Positions 32,128 to 39,852 of a DNA stretch of 64,000 nt are shown here, piece by piece. Every line of letters starts with the position of its first letter. Within the stretch, counting starts at the first letter, position 1. This stretch comes from a virus. The stretch lies in the IMG/VR virus record IMGVR_UViG_3300020170_000012, positions 1 to 64,000 of that record. One strand, given 5' to 3'. Both the position numbers and the translations under genes were made by a program. The notes beneath the pieces are model-generated. The model worked only from the letters and a program-made list of their open reading frames with translations. It was not told the origin of the DNA and ran no database searches.

Positions 32128-33144
32128 CTACTCTAGTCCTTCAATCCGGCGCTGCTTGGCGCCGTGCTGCTTTGCTCTCAGCACGCGGAAGCTCGAAGCC
32201 TTGGAGACGAACTCCTTGCGGTGCTGCTCCTTGAGGCTGACGTCCCAGCCGTCGGCGAGCGCAACTTCGAACTCGCCGATGCGGGCGCGGATATTGGCGG
32301 CCATCGCTTCCTTGCGCTCCTTGGCGAATTTCTCCTCGTCGGAATACTTGGCGTGGAACGCCAGCAGCTCGGTGAACTCCTGGTCGCCGCGGTAATCGAT
32401 GGTCGAGCCCGGCTTGACGTTGGCGTACATCGCCTTGATGACGTCCATGTCTTTTTCGAAGTTGAACTTTGGTTCGATTCCCTCGTCGATATCCTCCCAG
32501 AAGCGGTTGGTGCGCGCGATGATCTGAGCGATGGCGTCGTCGTTGCGGTCGACGTCGACGATGTGCACCTCCATCGGGTCCCACTCGCCAACTGGAAGAA
32601 CAGCGACTTTACCGTAGGCGGCTCCGGTCAGGTAGATATAGGTCATAATCTGGAGGAGCTGCCACGGCTCCGGGACGATCAATCCTTCAGGATCGCCGCC
32701 GCGCCAGATGCGGATGAAGTCGGAGCGGCCGACGGTTTTGATTTCCAGGACGCCTTTGCCGATGGAGTCGCTTTCCTTGTCGAAAAAGATGAAGTCAGGC
32801 GTGCCGCCGAGGCGGTGCTCGACGTCGCGATAGTAGTGCGTCGCCTTGGCGATCGACCAGCTCGGGTTTTTGGCAGCCACCTCGCTGGCGACGAAGGATT
32901 CGAGCTTCACTCCCCTGCTCATTACTCCGTCGGTCTTTTCTTCCTCGACTATAGCTCCTGACTTCAGGGCGTAGAGCTTGGCCGGCGTGAGGTAGCGATG
33001 CACGTCGAATAGCGCTCCCACCTCTGAACCTGTGACGTCGTTCTTGCGCAGGTCGAGCCATTGCTGGCGGTCGTCGATGGGGAATTTCTGGATGCCCGCT
33101 CTTGCGGGCGGTTGAGTAGAGGTGGCACTGCTATTCGTATTCAA
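32128..33144 (-). CDS. YqaJ-like viral exonuclease
   Basis: A 338-residue nuclease. TTG at 33144 overlaps the upstream stop (TTGA) and has AAGGAG before it; an ATG 11 codons earlier lies inside the upstream gene. Motifs: WLDLRKNDVTGSEVGALF, HRLGGTPDFIFF (metal-binding Asp about residue 117) and GKGVLEIKTV (E-x-K about residues 134-136), which together form the PD-(D/E)xK core of lambda-exonuclease/YqaJ enzymes. It resects double-stranded DNA for the RecT partner downstream. Confidence 0.88.
   Translation of the reverse strand: MNTNSSATSTQPPARAGIQKFPIDDRQQWLDLRKNDVTGSEVGALFDVHRYLTPAKLYALKSGAIVEEEKTDGVMSRGVKLESFVASEVAAKNPSWSIAKATHYYRDVEHRLGGTPDFIFFDKESDSIGKGVLEIKTVGRSDFIRIWRGGDPEGLIVPEPWQLLQIMTYIYLTGAAYGKVAVLPVGEWDPMEVHIVDVDRNDDAIAQIIARTNRFWEDIDEGIEPKFNFEKDMDVIKAMYANVKPGSTIDYRGDQEFTELLAFHAKYSDEEKFAKERKEAMAANIRARIGEFEVALADGWDVSLKEQHRKEFVSKASSFRVLRAKQHGAKQRRIEGLE
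33091..33121. repeat. Dispersed hairpin repeat, coding copy
   Basis: Same GCCCGCTCTTGCGGGC hairpin followed by GGTTGAGTAGAG, in the N-terminal coding part of the exonuclease (read as QPPARAGI on the minus strand). Shares 22 identical bases with the copy at 35616. Confidence 0.6.
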
Positions 33145-33422
33145 TTTACCTTCTCCTTGCTCGGCGGTGCCGTCCACCCGTTGTTGAACAGGTCTGTCAT
33201 GAATTCGAAAACGTCACCCATGATCACGATGCGCTGGTTGTCGTCGAGGCCATGGGCGTTGGCGAGCGCTGAGACGATGCATAGACACAAGGTTGCAAAG
33301 GCCGTCCCATAAGGATTGCCGGCGGGGTTGGTGTTGACATGCCCGGCGATCAAATTCTGCATCTTGTCGGCTAGATCGAAGTTAATCCAGTCGCGGTTTA
33401 GTCTTCCTTCTTTTTTTTCCAT
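33141..33422 (-). CDS. Small helical early protein
   Basis: A 93-residue protein from ATG 33420-33422 with GGAG eight bases upstream. Helical content: NFDLADKMQNLIAGHV, TLCLCIVSALANAHG, RIVIMGDVFEFMTDLFNNG. It overlaps the preceding gene by 41 bases and the exonuclease by 4. Possibly a small accessory of the recombination module; no known family. Confidence 0.55.
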   Translation of the reverse strand: MEKKEGRLNRDWINFDLADKMQNLIAGHVNTNPAGNPYGTAFATLCLCIVSALANAHGLDDNQRIVIMGDVFEFMTDLFNNGWTAPPSKEKVN

Positions 33423-33693
33423 GGTCGCACTCCATTTCGCCGCAGATTTCGCAGGCGTTGCGTTGCTTGCGTGTCGCCCGAATATTATCCCGGAGGGCGG
33501 CCAGCCATGCGTCGACCGTCGATGGCGGCGCATGAATCCAGGGACGTCCGAGACTATCCACGGCCATGTGGTTGTCGGGGTCTGGCTTGCGGCAGCCCGG
33601 GATGACGCCACGCTCGCGCTCGGTGACTTTGGCGCGTGCTCTGTTCCAGCGTTCGGCGCGGAATTCGGCGATTTTCTCACTGGAAGTTTTCAT
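33382..33693 (-). CDS. Small zinc-ribbon-like protein
   Basis: A 103-residue basic protein: KIAEFRAERWNRARAKVTER, then a C-terminal CEICGEMECDHGKK with C-x-x-C and C-x-H that could bind Zn. It is the first gene downstream of the promoter at 33727-33755. Function is unknown. Confidence 0.6.
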   Translation of the reverse strand: MKTSSEKIAEFRAERWNRARAKVTERERGVIPGCRKPDPDNHMAVDSLGRPWIHAPPSTVDAWLAALRDNIRATRKQRNACEICGEMECDHGKKRRKTKPRLD

Positions 33694-33726
33694 TTCTAAG
33701 TTCCTTTTTATTTCCGTCGGTTCTCC

Positions 33727-33755
33727 TACTTAGTTTTTGGATGACAGAAAGTCAA
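33727..33755 (-). promoter_or_regulatory. Promoter of the shared family (TTGACT-17-TAAGTA)
   Basis: On the minus strand TTGACT (33755-33750), spacer with TGTCAT, TAAGTA (33732-33727). The -35 and spacer are also the last codons of the 72-residue gene, so coding sequence and promoter overlap. It would drive the zinc-ribbon, exonuclease and recT genes. Confidence 0.65.
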
Positions 33756-33948
33756 CCAAATCGTTGACAATTTCGTCGTCAGTCTTGCCGAAGGCCCTTT
33801 CCATCTCCTTCGTCACCGGGGTACAGACGGGCGTGCAGGGATACTGCCGGTCAGCAGTGTGATCTGTGTGTTTCGCGCCTTGTTTTGCCGTCACCAACAT
33901 GATGCCGACGGCAATAATGGCGATAATCAAGTACATCATTCGTCCCAT
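33730..33948 (-). CDS. 72-aa membrane or secreted small protein
   Basis: N-terminal hydrophobic helix (RMMYLIIAIIAVGIMLVTA), then a Cys pair (YPCTPVCTP) and an acidic helix (DDEIVNDLVDFLSS). Signal-anchor or cleaved signal are both possible. Its 3' end contains the next promoter. Function unknown. Confidence 0.5.
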   Translation of the reverse strand: MGRMMYLIIAIIAVGIMLVTAKQGAKHTDHTADRQYPCTPVCTPVTKEMERAFGKTDDEIVNDLVDFLSSKN

Positions 33949-34262
33949 CGGGGTCTCCTTTGAGGGTAAACCGGCATCCGGCGGTAGCGGTGAAACTCGT
34001 CAAGTAGTTCGTTGCCGCGGTAGCGCGGCGGCGGTTCCTCGACCGGCATGTCGACGCCGGGGCCGTAGCGGCGCTGGAACCGCAGCGGCGGATAGTCGTA
34101 GAGGTACGGCGACCGCGGCAGCGGCATCATGGCGCCGGGGCCACAGGCCGGCGGGCAGCCCGGGAAGCCTTGGCCGAAGGCAGCCCAGGCAAAGAAAACG
34201 ATACTGAGCGCAAATATGCCGACGGCAAATATCAGAAGCCATCTTTGGTTCCTTTGGTTCAT
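33936..34262 (-). CDS. Small membrane-anchored Pro/Arg-rich protein
   Basis: A 108-residue protein: basic N-terminus, membrane helix (WLLIFAVGIFALSIVFFAW), then GQGFPGCPPACGPGAMM and a Pro/Tyr/Arg-rich tail (SPYLYDYPPLRFQRR). Coupled by overlap to genes on both sides. Likely anchored in the inner membrane with a periplasmic tail; role unknown. Confidence 0.5.
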   Translation of the reverse strand: MNQRNQRWLLIFAVGIFALSIVFFAWAAFGQGFPGCPPACGPGAMMPLPRSPYLYDYPPLRFQRRYGPGVDMPVEEPPPRYRGNELLDEFHRYRRMPVYPQRRPRWDE

Positions 34263-34600
34263 CGTTCGATCTCCTGTTTGAGCGGCGTGGCGACGAGCTG
34301 CATGAAAAGATTCTCAGCGTTGCTGGTATCCTTCTGGGTGAGCATGTTTCGCTTCCCGTTGTCGATGCGGGACATGTAGATGATCTGCATCGCGATCGAG
34401 GCAAGAACCTGCTCCGGAGGAGCAAGACCGAGAAGCTCCCGCAGGAACGGCGTCATGCCGGCGCGGACAATGTTGACGGCGCCGTCCGCAAGCTGATCTT
34501 TCGGCACCGTTGTCGCGTACAGCTCAAGCACGCGGTGGAGCGCACTTTTTGCGTCATCGTTGAGCTTGGTCATCAGGTCTTTGATCAGAGTTTCGTTCAT
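34259..34600 (-). CDS. Hypothetical helical protein
   Basis: A 113-residue protein starting MNETLIKDLMTKLNDDAKSA and continuing LHRVLELYATTVPKDQL. The ATG overlaps the upstream TGA. Amphipathic helices throughout; no family recognised. A longer in-frame start exists but would overlap the previous gene in an alternative frame. Confidence 0.55.
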   Translation of the reverse strand: MNETLIKDLMTKLNDDAKSALHRVLELYATTVPKDQLADGAVNIVRAGMTPFLRELLGLAPPEQVLASIAMQIIYMSRIDNGKRNMLTQKDTSNAENLFMQLVATPLKQEIER

Positions 34601-34764
34601 TTTTGCCGTTCCTTCCACACTTTGCGAACCGCCTCGGCCATGTCGGGGAGAGGTTCGCCTTGCCGCCATCGCCCAAGCAACATGGCGTAGGTTTCCTTGG
34701 CGCCATCCTCGTCATTGTCGAGAATGTTCTCAACGAGTTTCTCGGCAAGCTCTTGCAAGTCCAT
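34597..34764 (-). CDS. 55-aa hypothetical protein
   Basis: ATG at 34762-34764, TGA overlapping the next ATG. It reads MDLQELAEKLVENILDNDED then GAKETYAMLLGRWRQGEPLP, a clearly protein-like helical sequence that is a better candidate than the longer out-of-phase frame over the same bases. Confidence 0.55.
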   Translation of the reverse strand: MDLQELAEKLVENILDNDEDGAKETYAMLLGRWRQGEPLPDMAEAVRKVWKERQK

Positions 34765-34767
34765 AGG

Positions 34768-35268
34768 TCACTTCGACTCCATCTTGATGGCAAGCTTCAG
34801 TTTTTCGTCATACTCCACCTTCAGCCTATCGATCTTCTCAATGAGCTTCTCGACGGTAGCGATGCGACCATAACCACGGTTGGTACTGATCTGCACTGGA
34901 TAGATACGTTTGTTGATTTCGCTGACTTCAGCCTCCAGCTTGGCGCGGCGTATCAGCAGATTGCGTACACCGGGGGCGATGGGATACACGGTATCCCAAT
35001 CTTTTTCAGGTTTATCGACGAACAACAGACGTGACGTGTTGCTGTGAATGCCCTTGATGTGCAATGTGCCGTTGCCATCTTCGGGGATGACGCTGAGCAT
35101 CATGTTTGGCACGCCATTCTTAGCTTCGAGCTTTTTGCTGGCGTCGATTGCGTCGATGGCTTGCTGGTAGGTATCGAAGACCTTGAAATGCTCGAACATC
35201 GGCCCGGTGACCAGGAATCGGCAATTGGAATCGAGCGAGATTTCGTGGCCGAGATATTCTTTTTTCAT
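34768..35268 (-). CDS. Hypothetical early protein with C-terminal coiled coil
   Basis: A 166-residue protein from ATG 35268 with AAAGGA upstream. An N-terminal domain of about 90 residues (EISLDSNCRFLVTGPMFEHF) is followed by a charged helix (RNLLIRRAKLEAEVSEINKR) and a second helix (VEKLIEKIDRLKVEYDEKLK). The coiled coil suggests oligomerisation. Not assigned. Confidence 0.55.
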   Translation of the reverse strand: MKKEYLGHEISLDSNCRFLVTGPMFEHFKVFDTYQQAIDAIDASKKLEAKNGVPNMMLSVIPEDGNGTLHIKGIHSNTSRLLFVDKPEKDWDTVYPIAPGVRNLLIRRAKLEAEVSEINKRIYPVQISTNRGYGRIATVEKLIEKIDRLKVEYDEKLKLAIKMESK

Positions 35269-35313
35269 GAACCGTAGGTCCTTTCTTGTTAACAGAGTGA
35301 GGGCCAAGAGGCC

Positions 35314-35511
35314 CTAAATCTCCAATTCCAGCCCGGCCTCGGCGATGCCGTCGGCCAGCGCGTGGGCGTAGCGGCGGTCGACCCACAAGGTCGTGCCCAG
35401 CCATTGCCAGCCGTCGGCGCCGACGTTGGTCTCGAACCACTGGCGGGCTGCGAGCGTGTGCAGCGTGAAACCGATAAGACTGCCTTCGGCAGTCATGGTG
35501 ATATCGGTCAT
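35314..35511 (-). CDS. 65-aa conserved small protein
   Basis: Contains LHTLAARQWFETNVGADGWQ then TTLWVDRRYAHALADGI. The E-T-N-V...W-Q-W-L-G...R-Y-A pattern is recalled from short early proteins in other phages. No signal or membrane segment. Function unknown. Confidence 0.55.
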   Translation of the reverse strand: MTDITMTAEGSLIGFTLHTLAARQWFETNVGADGWQWLGTTLWVDRRYAHALADGIAEAGLELEI

Positions 35512-35600
35512 TTTCCTCTCCCGAATATTTTGCCGATAGCGTAGCCGAGCGCAAAGGCGCCGACGAGGCCGATGAGGGCGAATAGGGTTTCGAGTTCCAT
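35508..35600 (-). CDS. 30-aa membrane peptide
   Basis: Reads MELETLFALIGLVGAFALGY then AIGKIFGRGK: one hydrophobic helix with a basic end. The TGA overlaps the next ATG. An in-frame ATG at 35609 would add three residues. Small coupled membrane peptides recur in this phage. Confidence 0.4.
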   Translation of the reverse strand: MELETLFALIGLVGAFALGYAIGKIFGRGK

Positions 35601-35615
35601 TTCTTTCATTCCATT

Positions 35616-35645
35616 GATGCCCGCTCTTGCGGGCGGTCGAGCAAG
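35616..35645. repeat. Dispersed hairpin repeat, intergenic copy
   Basis: GCCCGCTCTTGCGGGC hairpin followed by GGTCGAGCAAG. The 22 bases from GATGCCC through GCGGGCGGT are identical to 33091-33112, which lies inside the exonuclease gene. Here it lies between the promoter at 35695-35723 and the next minus-strand gene. Confidence 0.6.
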
Positions 35646-35694
35646 CCGGGGCACAATGCCTTGTCGTTACTTATTACCGGCCTGCTCTATCCAC

Positions 35695-35723
35695 TAGATA
35701 TTTATTGAGTGACAGAAAGTCAA
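35695..35723 (-). promoter_or_regulatory. Promoter of the shared family (TTGACT-17-TATCTA)
   Basis: On the minus strand TTGACT (35723-35718), spacer with TGTCAC at the same offset as in the 24669 and 33727 promoters, and TATCTA (35700-35695). The -35 overlaps the stop of the upstream gene. It precedes the hairpin repeat and the 30-residue membrane peptide. Confidence 0.65.
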
Positions 35724-35917
35724 GTGGATTTCTTAGTCTTGCGTTTGAGCCTCCAGGTGTATTTCGACCAGCGGTAATCGACGAATAGGTCGATGTCCCG
35801 CAAGTCGTTGAAGAACCTGACCGGGGTGAAGATGTATTTCCCGTTGCAGCGCGCATTCTCTAATGCGGCGCGTTTACGGGCGCCTTCTGCCGTCTTGAAG
35901 ACCTGCTTCAAAATCAT
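35720..35917 (-). CDS. 65-aa basic hypothetical protein
   Basis: Reads ILKQVFKTAEGARKRAALEN and then FTPVRFFNDLRDIDLFVDYR, ending in a Lys/Arg/Thr tail. Compact alpha/beta appearance, no recognised family. Its last codons overlap the next promoter -35. Confidence 0.5.
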   Translation of the reverse strand: MILKQVFKTAEGARKRAALENARCNGKYIFTPVRFFNDLRDIDLFVDYRWSKYTWRLKRKTKKST

Positions 35918-35919
35918 GG

Positions 35920-36099
35920 CTACACCTCAATGATGGGGTTCTGCGACCTTGGATCGATGAACATCGAGCTTTCGTTGTGCTTCTCGATCTTACGGCCGGT
36001 GATTTCCTCGATGCCTGCGATCATCTGAGCATCGGTGATGACACCGTCGGTCGCCAGCAGGACGCCTTCCTTGATCTGTTCCCATTGCTTGTCGGTCAT
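35920..36099 (-). CDS. 59-aa hypothetical protein
   Basis: From ATG 36097-36099, just after the upstream stop: MTDKQWEQIKEGVLLATDGV, then AQMIAGIEEITGRKIEK. Acidic, helical; an alternative start five codons upstream overlaps the previous gene. Unknown function. Confidence 0.5.
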   Translation of the reverse strand: MTDKQWEQIKEGVLLATDGVITDAQMIAGIEEITGRKIEKHNESSMFIDPRSQNPIIEV

Positions 36100-36100
36100 T

Positions 36101-36253
36101 TTAACACCACACAAGATCGCGGTCGGTCGCGATTACGTCGTGCATGATTTTGTAGCACTCATCGTAACCGTTGCGGTGCCGGATGCTTTCGTGATCTTCC
36201 GTCATCAAGTGCAGTATCCGGGCATATAACTGCCAATTTCTCGTCTTGTTCAT
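36101..36253 (-). CDS. 50-aa early protein
   Basis: From ATG 36253 with GGAGAC upstream, about 25 bp after the -10 of the promoter at 36279-36307. Reads MNKTRNWQLYARILHLMTED then a His/Tyr-rich segment. It is the first gene of the minus-strand early run. Unknown function. Confidence 0.5.
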   Translation of the reverse strand: MNKTRNWQLYARILHLMTEDHESIRHRNGYDECYKIMHDVIATDRDLVWC

Positions 36254-36278
36254 AAGTTGTCTCCTCTCGTGTGGAGCA

Positions 36279-36307
36279 CATTTAGTTATTGTCACTCAGA
36301 AAGTCAA
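36279..36307 (-). promoter_or_regulatory. Promoter of the shared family (TTGACT-17-TAAATG)
   Basis: On the minus strand TTGACT (36307-36302), spacer with GTGACA, TAAATG (36284-36279). It closely matches the 18695-18723 promoter (GTGACA at the same offset and ...AAC before the -10). Confidence 0.7.
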
Positions 36308-36312
36308 GCACG

Positions 36313-36351
36313 AAAAAACCGCCACCCGGCATGCCAGTGCAGGGCGGCGGT
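36313..36351 (-). terminator. Rho-independent terminator
   Basis: On the minus strand ACCGCC (36351-36346) pairs with GGCGGT (36323-36318) through an imperfect GCCCTG/CCGGG inner stem, then a T run (36318-36313). It ends the transcript of the gene at 36387-36794 right before the next promoter. Confidence 0.7.
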
Positions 36352-36386
36352 GCGAGCGCAGCGAGCGGTCGAGCAGGTGCTGCCGC

Positions 36387-36794
36387 TTAGTTCCCGACTT
36401 GTTCAGATCGCCGTTGGTATTGGGCGATCAGGTTGCGGTGCGGTGGAGGTGTTCGCCGGATGACTTCGGCGATACGATCGGGCTTGCTCTGTGCCCGCGC
36501 TCGCTCGACCGCTCGCTCCGCTCGCCCGTATACCGGCGAGTTCCGAGCGACGAACATGTCCTGCCACGTCGGCGCCCAACGGCCGTATGCGATCTGCATG
36601 CCGCCGGAGGCTTGCATATCGGCGGTGGTCTGGTGGACGAGCACTGGAGTGTTGGTGCTGTTGCCGCCGTCGCTGACGCCGTTGTGGTCGTAGCTGAGCG
36701 TGACGCGTTCGCGTGTCAGGTAGGTGGCGCCAGAGGTAACCCCAGCAGCGACCAGGGCGGCGCAAGTGGCGAGCGTAATGCTTGTGATTTTCAT
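36387..36794 (-). CDS. Secreted or membrane-anchored hypothetical protein
   Basis: A 135-residue protein from ATG 36794 with AGGAC upstream: MKITSITLATCAALVAAGVT looks like a signal peptide or anchor. A beta segment follows (RERVTLSYDHNGVSDGG), then a basic Arg/Ala helix (RAERAVERARAQSKPDRIAE) that contains a copy of the AGCGAGCGGTCGAGCGAG repeat at the DNA level. Followed by a terminator. Unknown function, probably periplasmic. Confidence 0.55.
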   Translation of the reverse strand: MKITSITLATCAALVAAGVTSGATYLTRERVTLSYDHNGVSDGGNSTNTPVLVHQTTADMQASGGMQIAYGRWAPTWQDMFVARNSPVYGRAERAVERARAQSKPDRIAEVIRRTPPPHRNLIAQYQRRSEQVGN

Positions 36795-37039
36795 AATTGT
36801 CCTTTGGGGTTTTGGAGGAATGTCTGTCGGACGAGGGGCTTCAACGAGACCGACCGGAGGGGCGTGGGGAAGGTAGGTCTTCACGTTCACGCATTGCCAA
36901 GCCCGACAGACCAGCGAGATATAGGCCCGTCTTCAGTTCCCGTCAACCACCGATTGATATCAAAAAATCAGACTTGCCCGTGAAGCGGGCGGCCGAGTAG
37001 AGTTGGAGACTTTTCCTCCTTTTGAGATTCGGGGCGTGA
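36795..37039. other. Divergent intergenic region before the replication gene
   Basis: 245 bp between the minus-strand secreted protein and the primase-helicase. It contains another copy of the hairpin repeat at 36976-37002 (GCCCG-TGAAG-CGGGC followed by GGCCGAGTAGAG). No convincing -35/-10 pair for the plus strand was found, and no gene of normal size. Confidence 0.4.
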
Positions 37040-39175
37040 ATGACAATAGAACAAGTCACACAACTGCGCTTGCGCTTGCGCCATTCCGGATATTCTCCAT
37101 TACCGCTGATGGGGAAGGCCCCACAATTAAGGTCGTGGCAGGAGAAAATTCAGAGCAACGACGAGGAGATAAGACTTTGGGCCAAGCTGTTCGAGCATTG
37201 CGAGAACACCGGCATCCTGACGGCCTACACGCCGGCTTTTGATATTGACATCACTGACGGCCCAGCCGCAGGCGCGGTGGAGGCGTTCGTCCGGGAAACG
37301 ATCAAAGATGTTCCCGGCGTAGTCATGACGCGGGTGGGGAGGATTCCTAAGCGCGCCATCATGTTTCGTACCGAGGTGCCGTTTCGAAAAATTCAGATTC
37401 CGTTGCTGGATAAGGATGGAGCTGGCGGCCAAAAGCTGGAGTTCCTCGGGGACGGACAACAGATCGCCGCGTTCGGGATTCACCCGGATACCCAGGCCCC
37501 CTATACATGGTTTGGCGGTGAGCCGGGCGACGTCGCGCATGCGCAATTGCCGCTTATCACCGAAACGCAGGCGCGGTGGCTTGTCCAAAAGAGCGCCGAG
37601 CTTCTGATCGAGCGGTTTGGCTATAAGCCGAAAACTTCAGCCACTGTTGAGGTTAAGCAAGCCGGAAACGGGCATGACCCAGCGCCGGTGACGGTCATCG
37701 ATTCCAGACAGGCGCGAGAGTGGGCGGAAAACCTCGCCGGCATCACAGCCGGCACCGACCTGCATGATTCAATCGCGTCGATGGCGATGAAGCTCCTGCG
37801 GTCGGGGATGTCCGACGGGTCCGCAGTTAATTTCCTGCGGGCACACATGGAGGCGGCGCCGCTCGCGCGCAATGAGCGCTGGCAGGAGCGGTTCGACGAT
37901 ATCCCCCGTGCCGTAAGCACAGCCCGCGGCAAGCTCGTGAAAGAGGAAGCCAAGGCCGCGAGGCCGGCGCCGGAGTTGCCCTCAGAATGGTTGGCTGGGG
38001 CCAACATCGTCCGCGGTGACACTGGCAAGGCGCTCCCCGTTGTCGCCAATGCGATCATCGGCGTGCGGGCGCTCTATCCTGACCGTTTTGCGTTCGACGA
38101 GATGTTGCGGACGACAGTGTTTCGTGGGCTGCGGACGCCGATTACAGACAATGACGCGGTGCTGGTGCAGGAACGAATTCAGCATGAAGGATTGAAGCGC
38201 ATGGGGAAAGACACGGTGCAGGACGCGATCGAGGTGGTGGCACGGGAGAACGCATTCCATCCGGTGCGGCAATATCTCGAAGGGTTAGTGTGGGACGGCA
38301 CTGAGCGTGTGGCGTTTCTGTTTCCAAAGTATTTCGGAGCGCTCAACGGGCCTTACGAGCGCATCATCGGCGAGATGTTTTTGATCTCGATGGTGGCGCG
38401 CATCTTTGTACCAGGGTGCAAGGCGGACCACATGCCGGTGATCGAGGGGCCGCAAGGCGCGCTCAAGAGCACAGCTTGCAGGATATTGGGTGGGCAGTGG
38501 TACGCCGACGACATGCCCGACCTCGCCGACGGCGGCAAGGATGTGAAGCAGTACATCCGCGGCAAGTGGCTGATCGAGATTTCGGAAATGCACGCGATGT
38601 CGCGCGCCGACAACACGCTGCTTAAGACTTTCATTTCAGGACAGGAGGAGCGCTACCGCCCAAGTTTCGGGCGCCGGGAAGTGATCGAGCCGCGCATGTG
38701 CGTGTTCGTCGGCACCACCAACAAGGACACGTATCTGAAGGACGAAACCGGCGGCCGGCGGTTCTGGCCGGTCAAATCAGGGATCATCGACATCGTCGCC
38801 CTGGCAGCCGATCGCGACCAGCTCTTTGCTGAGGCCGTGCATCTCTACCGGGCCGGAAAGCTGTGGCATCCCGACAAGGAGTTCGAGCGGCAGTACATCA
38901 AGCCGCAGCAAGACGCGAGGTATGAGGATGACGCCTGGGAGACGGCAATCGCAGCTTTTTTGAAGTCCGACACAACCGCGGTGACGTCGGGTAAGACGAC
39001 GGTTTGGGCGGTCGCGAAATCGCTTGGATTTGAGACGTCCAGGCTCGGAACTGCGGACCAAAGACGCATCGCGGCGGCGCTTGTCAGGGTTGGATGGGAG
39101 AGGACAGGGAAACAGGATGATGATGGTCGCATCATGTTTGTGAACAGGAATGTTTATGGAAGACTTCCGAGATGA
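37040..39175 (+). CDS. Primase-helicase (prim-pol plus VapE/D5-type helicase)
   Basis: A 711-residue replication protein. The N-terminal 200 residues look like a bifunctional primase-polymerase: YSPLPLMGKAPQL, FDIDITDGPAAG (catalytic-type D-x-D about residues 68-70) and LEFLGDGQQIAAFGIHPDT. The C-terminal half is a virulence-associated-E (VapE) ATPase: VIEGPQGALKSTAC (P-loop about residue 470), KWLIEISEM, and GTTNKDTYLKDETGGRRFWP. It would prime and unwind phage DNA. No separate replicative polymerase was seen, so host polymerase is probably used. Confidence 0.88.
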   Translation: MTIEQVTQLRLRLRHSGYSPLPLMGKAPQLRSWQEKIQSNDEEIRLWAKLFEHCENTGILTAYTPAFDIDITDGPAAGAVEAFVRETIKDVPGVVMTRVGRIPKRAIMFRTEVPFRKIQIPLLDKDGAGGQKLEFLGDGQQIAAFGIHPDTQAPYTWFGGEPGDVAHAQLPLITETQARWLVQKSAELLIERFGYKPKTSATVEVKQAGNGHDPAPVTVIDSRQAREWAENLAGITAGTDLHDSIASMAMKLLRSGMSDGSAVNFLRAHMEAAPLARNERWQERFDDIPRAVSTARGKLVKEEAKAARPAPELPSEWLAGANIVRGDTGKALPVVANAIIGVRALYPDRFAFDEMLRTTVFRGLRTPITDNDAVLVQERIQHEGLKRMGKDTVQDAIEVVARENAFHPVRQYLEGLVWDGTERVAFLFPKYFGALNGPYERIIGEMFLISMVARIFVPGCKADHMPVIEGPQGALKSTACRILGGQWYADDMPDLADGGKDVKQYIRGKWLIEISEMHAMSRADNTLLKTFISGQEERYRPSFGRREVIEPRMCVFVGTTNKDTYLKDETGGRRFWPVKSGIIDIVALAADRDQLFAEAVHLYRAGKLWHPDKEFERQYIKPQQDARYEDDAWETAIAAFLKSDTTAVTSGKTTVWAVAKSLGFETSRLGTADQRRIAAALVRVGWERTGKQDDDGRIMFVNRNVYGRLPR

Positions 39176-39339
39176 TCTGTATGGTCTGTTTTTGTCTTAC
39201 TATACTACCTTTTTCAGACCATTCAGAGCACTCAGACCATTGACTCGTATAGGCAGTGTTTTGTAATTATCTCCTATATAGCAAAATGCTCTAGGTGCTC
39301 TATGTGATCTGTAGTTGAAAATTTTGTGAGGACAACCCG
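39176..39339. promoter_or_regulatory. AT-rich intergenic region with promoter and short repeats
   Basis: 164 bp, far more AT-rich than its surroundings, after the primase-helicase. TTGACT (39240-39245) and TAATTA (39264-39269) with 18 bp between them form a candidate plus-strand promoter. The element CAGACCATT occurs twice (about 39216 and 39233), with related TGGTCTG at 39183. Its position beside the replication gene makes an origin possible, but no diagnostic DnaA boxes were recognised. Confidence 0.45.
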
Positions 39340-39852
39340 ATGCCACTTTCCATGTCGTTCAGCGTGCTTCGAGCGAGTGTTGCCAAGAGGGTCGACAGGA
39401 CTAATAATGGTATCCTAGTGAGGATAGACAAACACAACTCAGAATCTTGCAAATCACGCATAGATTGTGAGGTGATCGAAGTGGTGACGGCCAACCTGGC
39501 GCCGCAAATCCGCGTTCGGTGCGGGTGTGGTCGCAGGATGGATTGCGTGCTGCCGCGCAAGTGGTTTACGCCTGCTCAAATCGATCAGATGGAAAAGCTG
39601 CGGTTGGAACCTGGGCAAGCTGTCGAATGCCAGAGGTGCCATGTTTTTACGATCAATGTCGAACAGCACCATGTGGCGCCGAGGCAGTTCTTCGAGGATT
39701 CGGATGAATGGCCGACGATTGCGCTGTGTCAGTGCTGCCATGTACGTTGGCATCAGGTTATGAACGCTCGCGTCTCCACCCCCCCTCAGACTCCCCAAAA
39801 AACGCTCTCCAGAGGCTCCCCAGACGCTTGGGAACCACGTCGTGGGCGGTAG
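39340..39852 (+). CDS. HNH-type zinc-binding endonuclease
   Basis: A 170-residue protein. Cys pairs (RCGCGRRMDC, ECQRC at residues 97-100, LCQCC at 130-133) surround an HNH-like core EQHHVAPRQFF (His110/111) and CHVRWHQVM (His134/138). The H-H...W...L-C-x-x-C-H-x-x-W-H layout fits phage HNH nucleases that act in packaging or recombination. Pro/Thr-rich tail. It follows the AT-rich region and begins the plus-strand middle gene run. Confidence 0.7.
   Translation: MPLSMSFSVLRASVAKRVDRTNNGILVRIDKHNSESCKSRIDCEVIEVVTANLAPQIRVRCGCGRRMDCVLPRKWFTPAQIDQMEKLRLEPGQAVECQRCHVFTINVEQHHVAPRQFFEDSDEWPTIALCQCCHVRWHQVMNARVSTPPQTPQKTLSRGSPDAWEPRRGR

Noticed and set aside
39176-39339. Definite replication origin
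   Set aside because: AT-rich with two CAGACCATT elements beside the primase-helicase, but no recognisable initiator boxes; kept only as a regulatory region.
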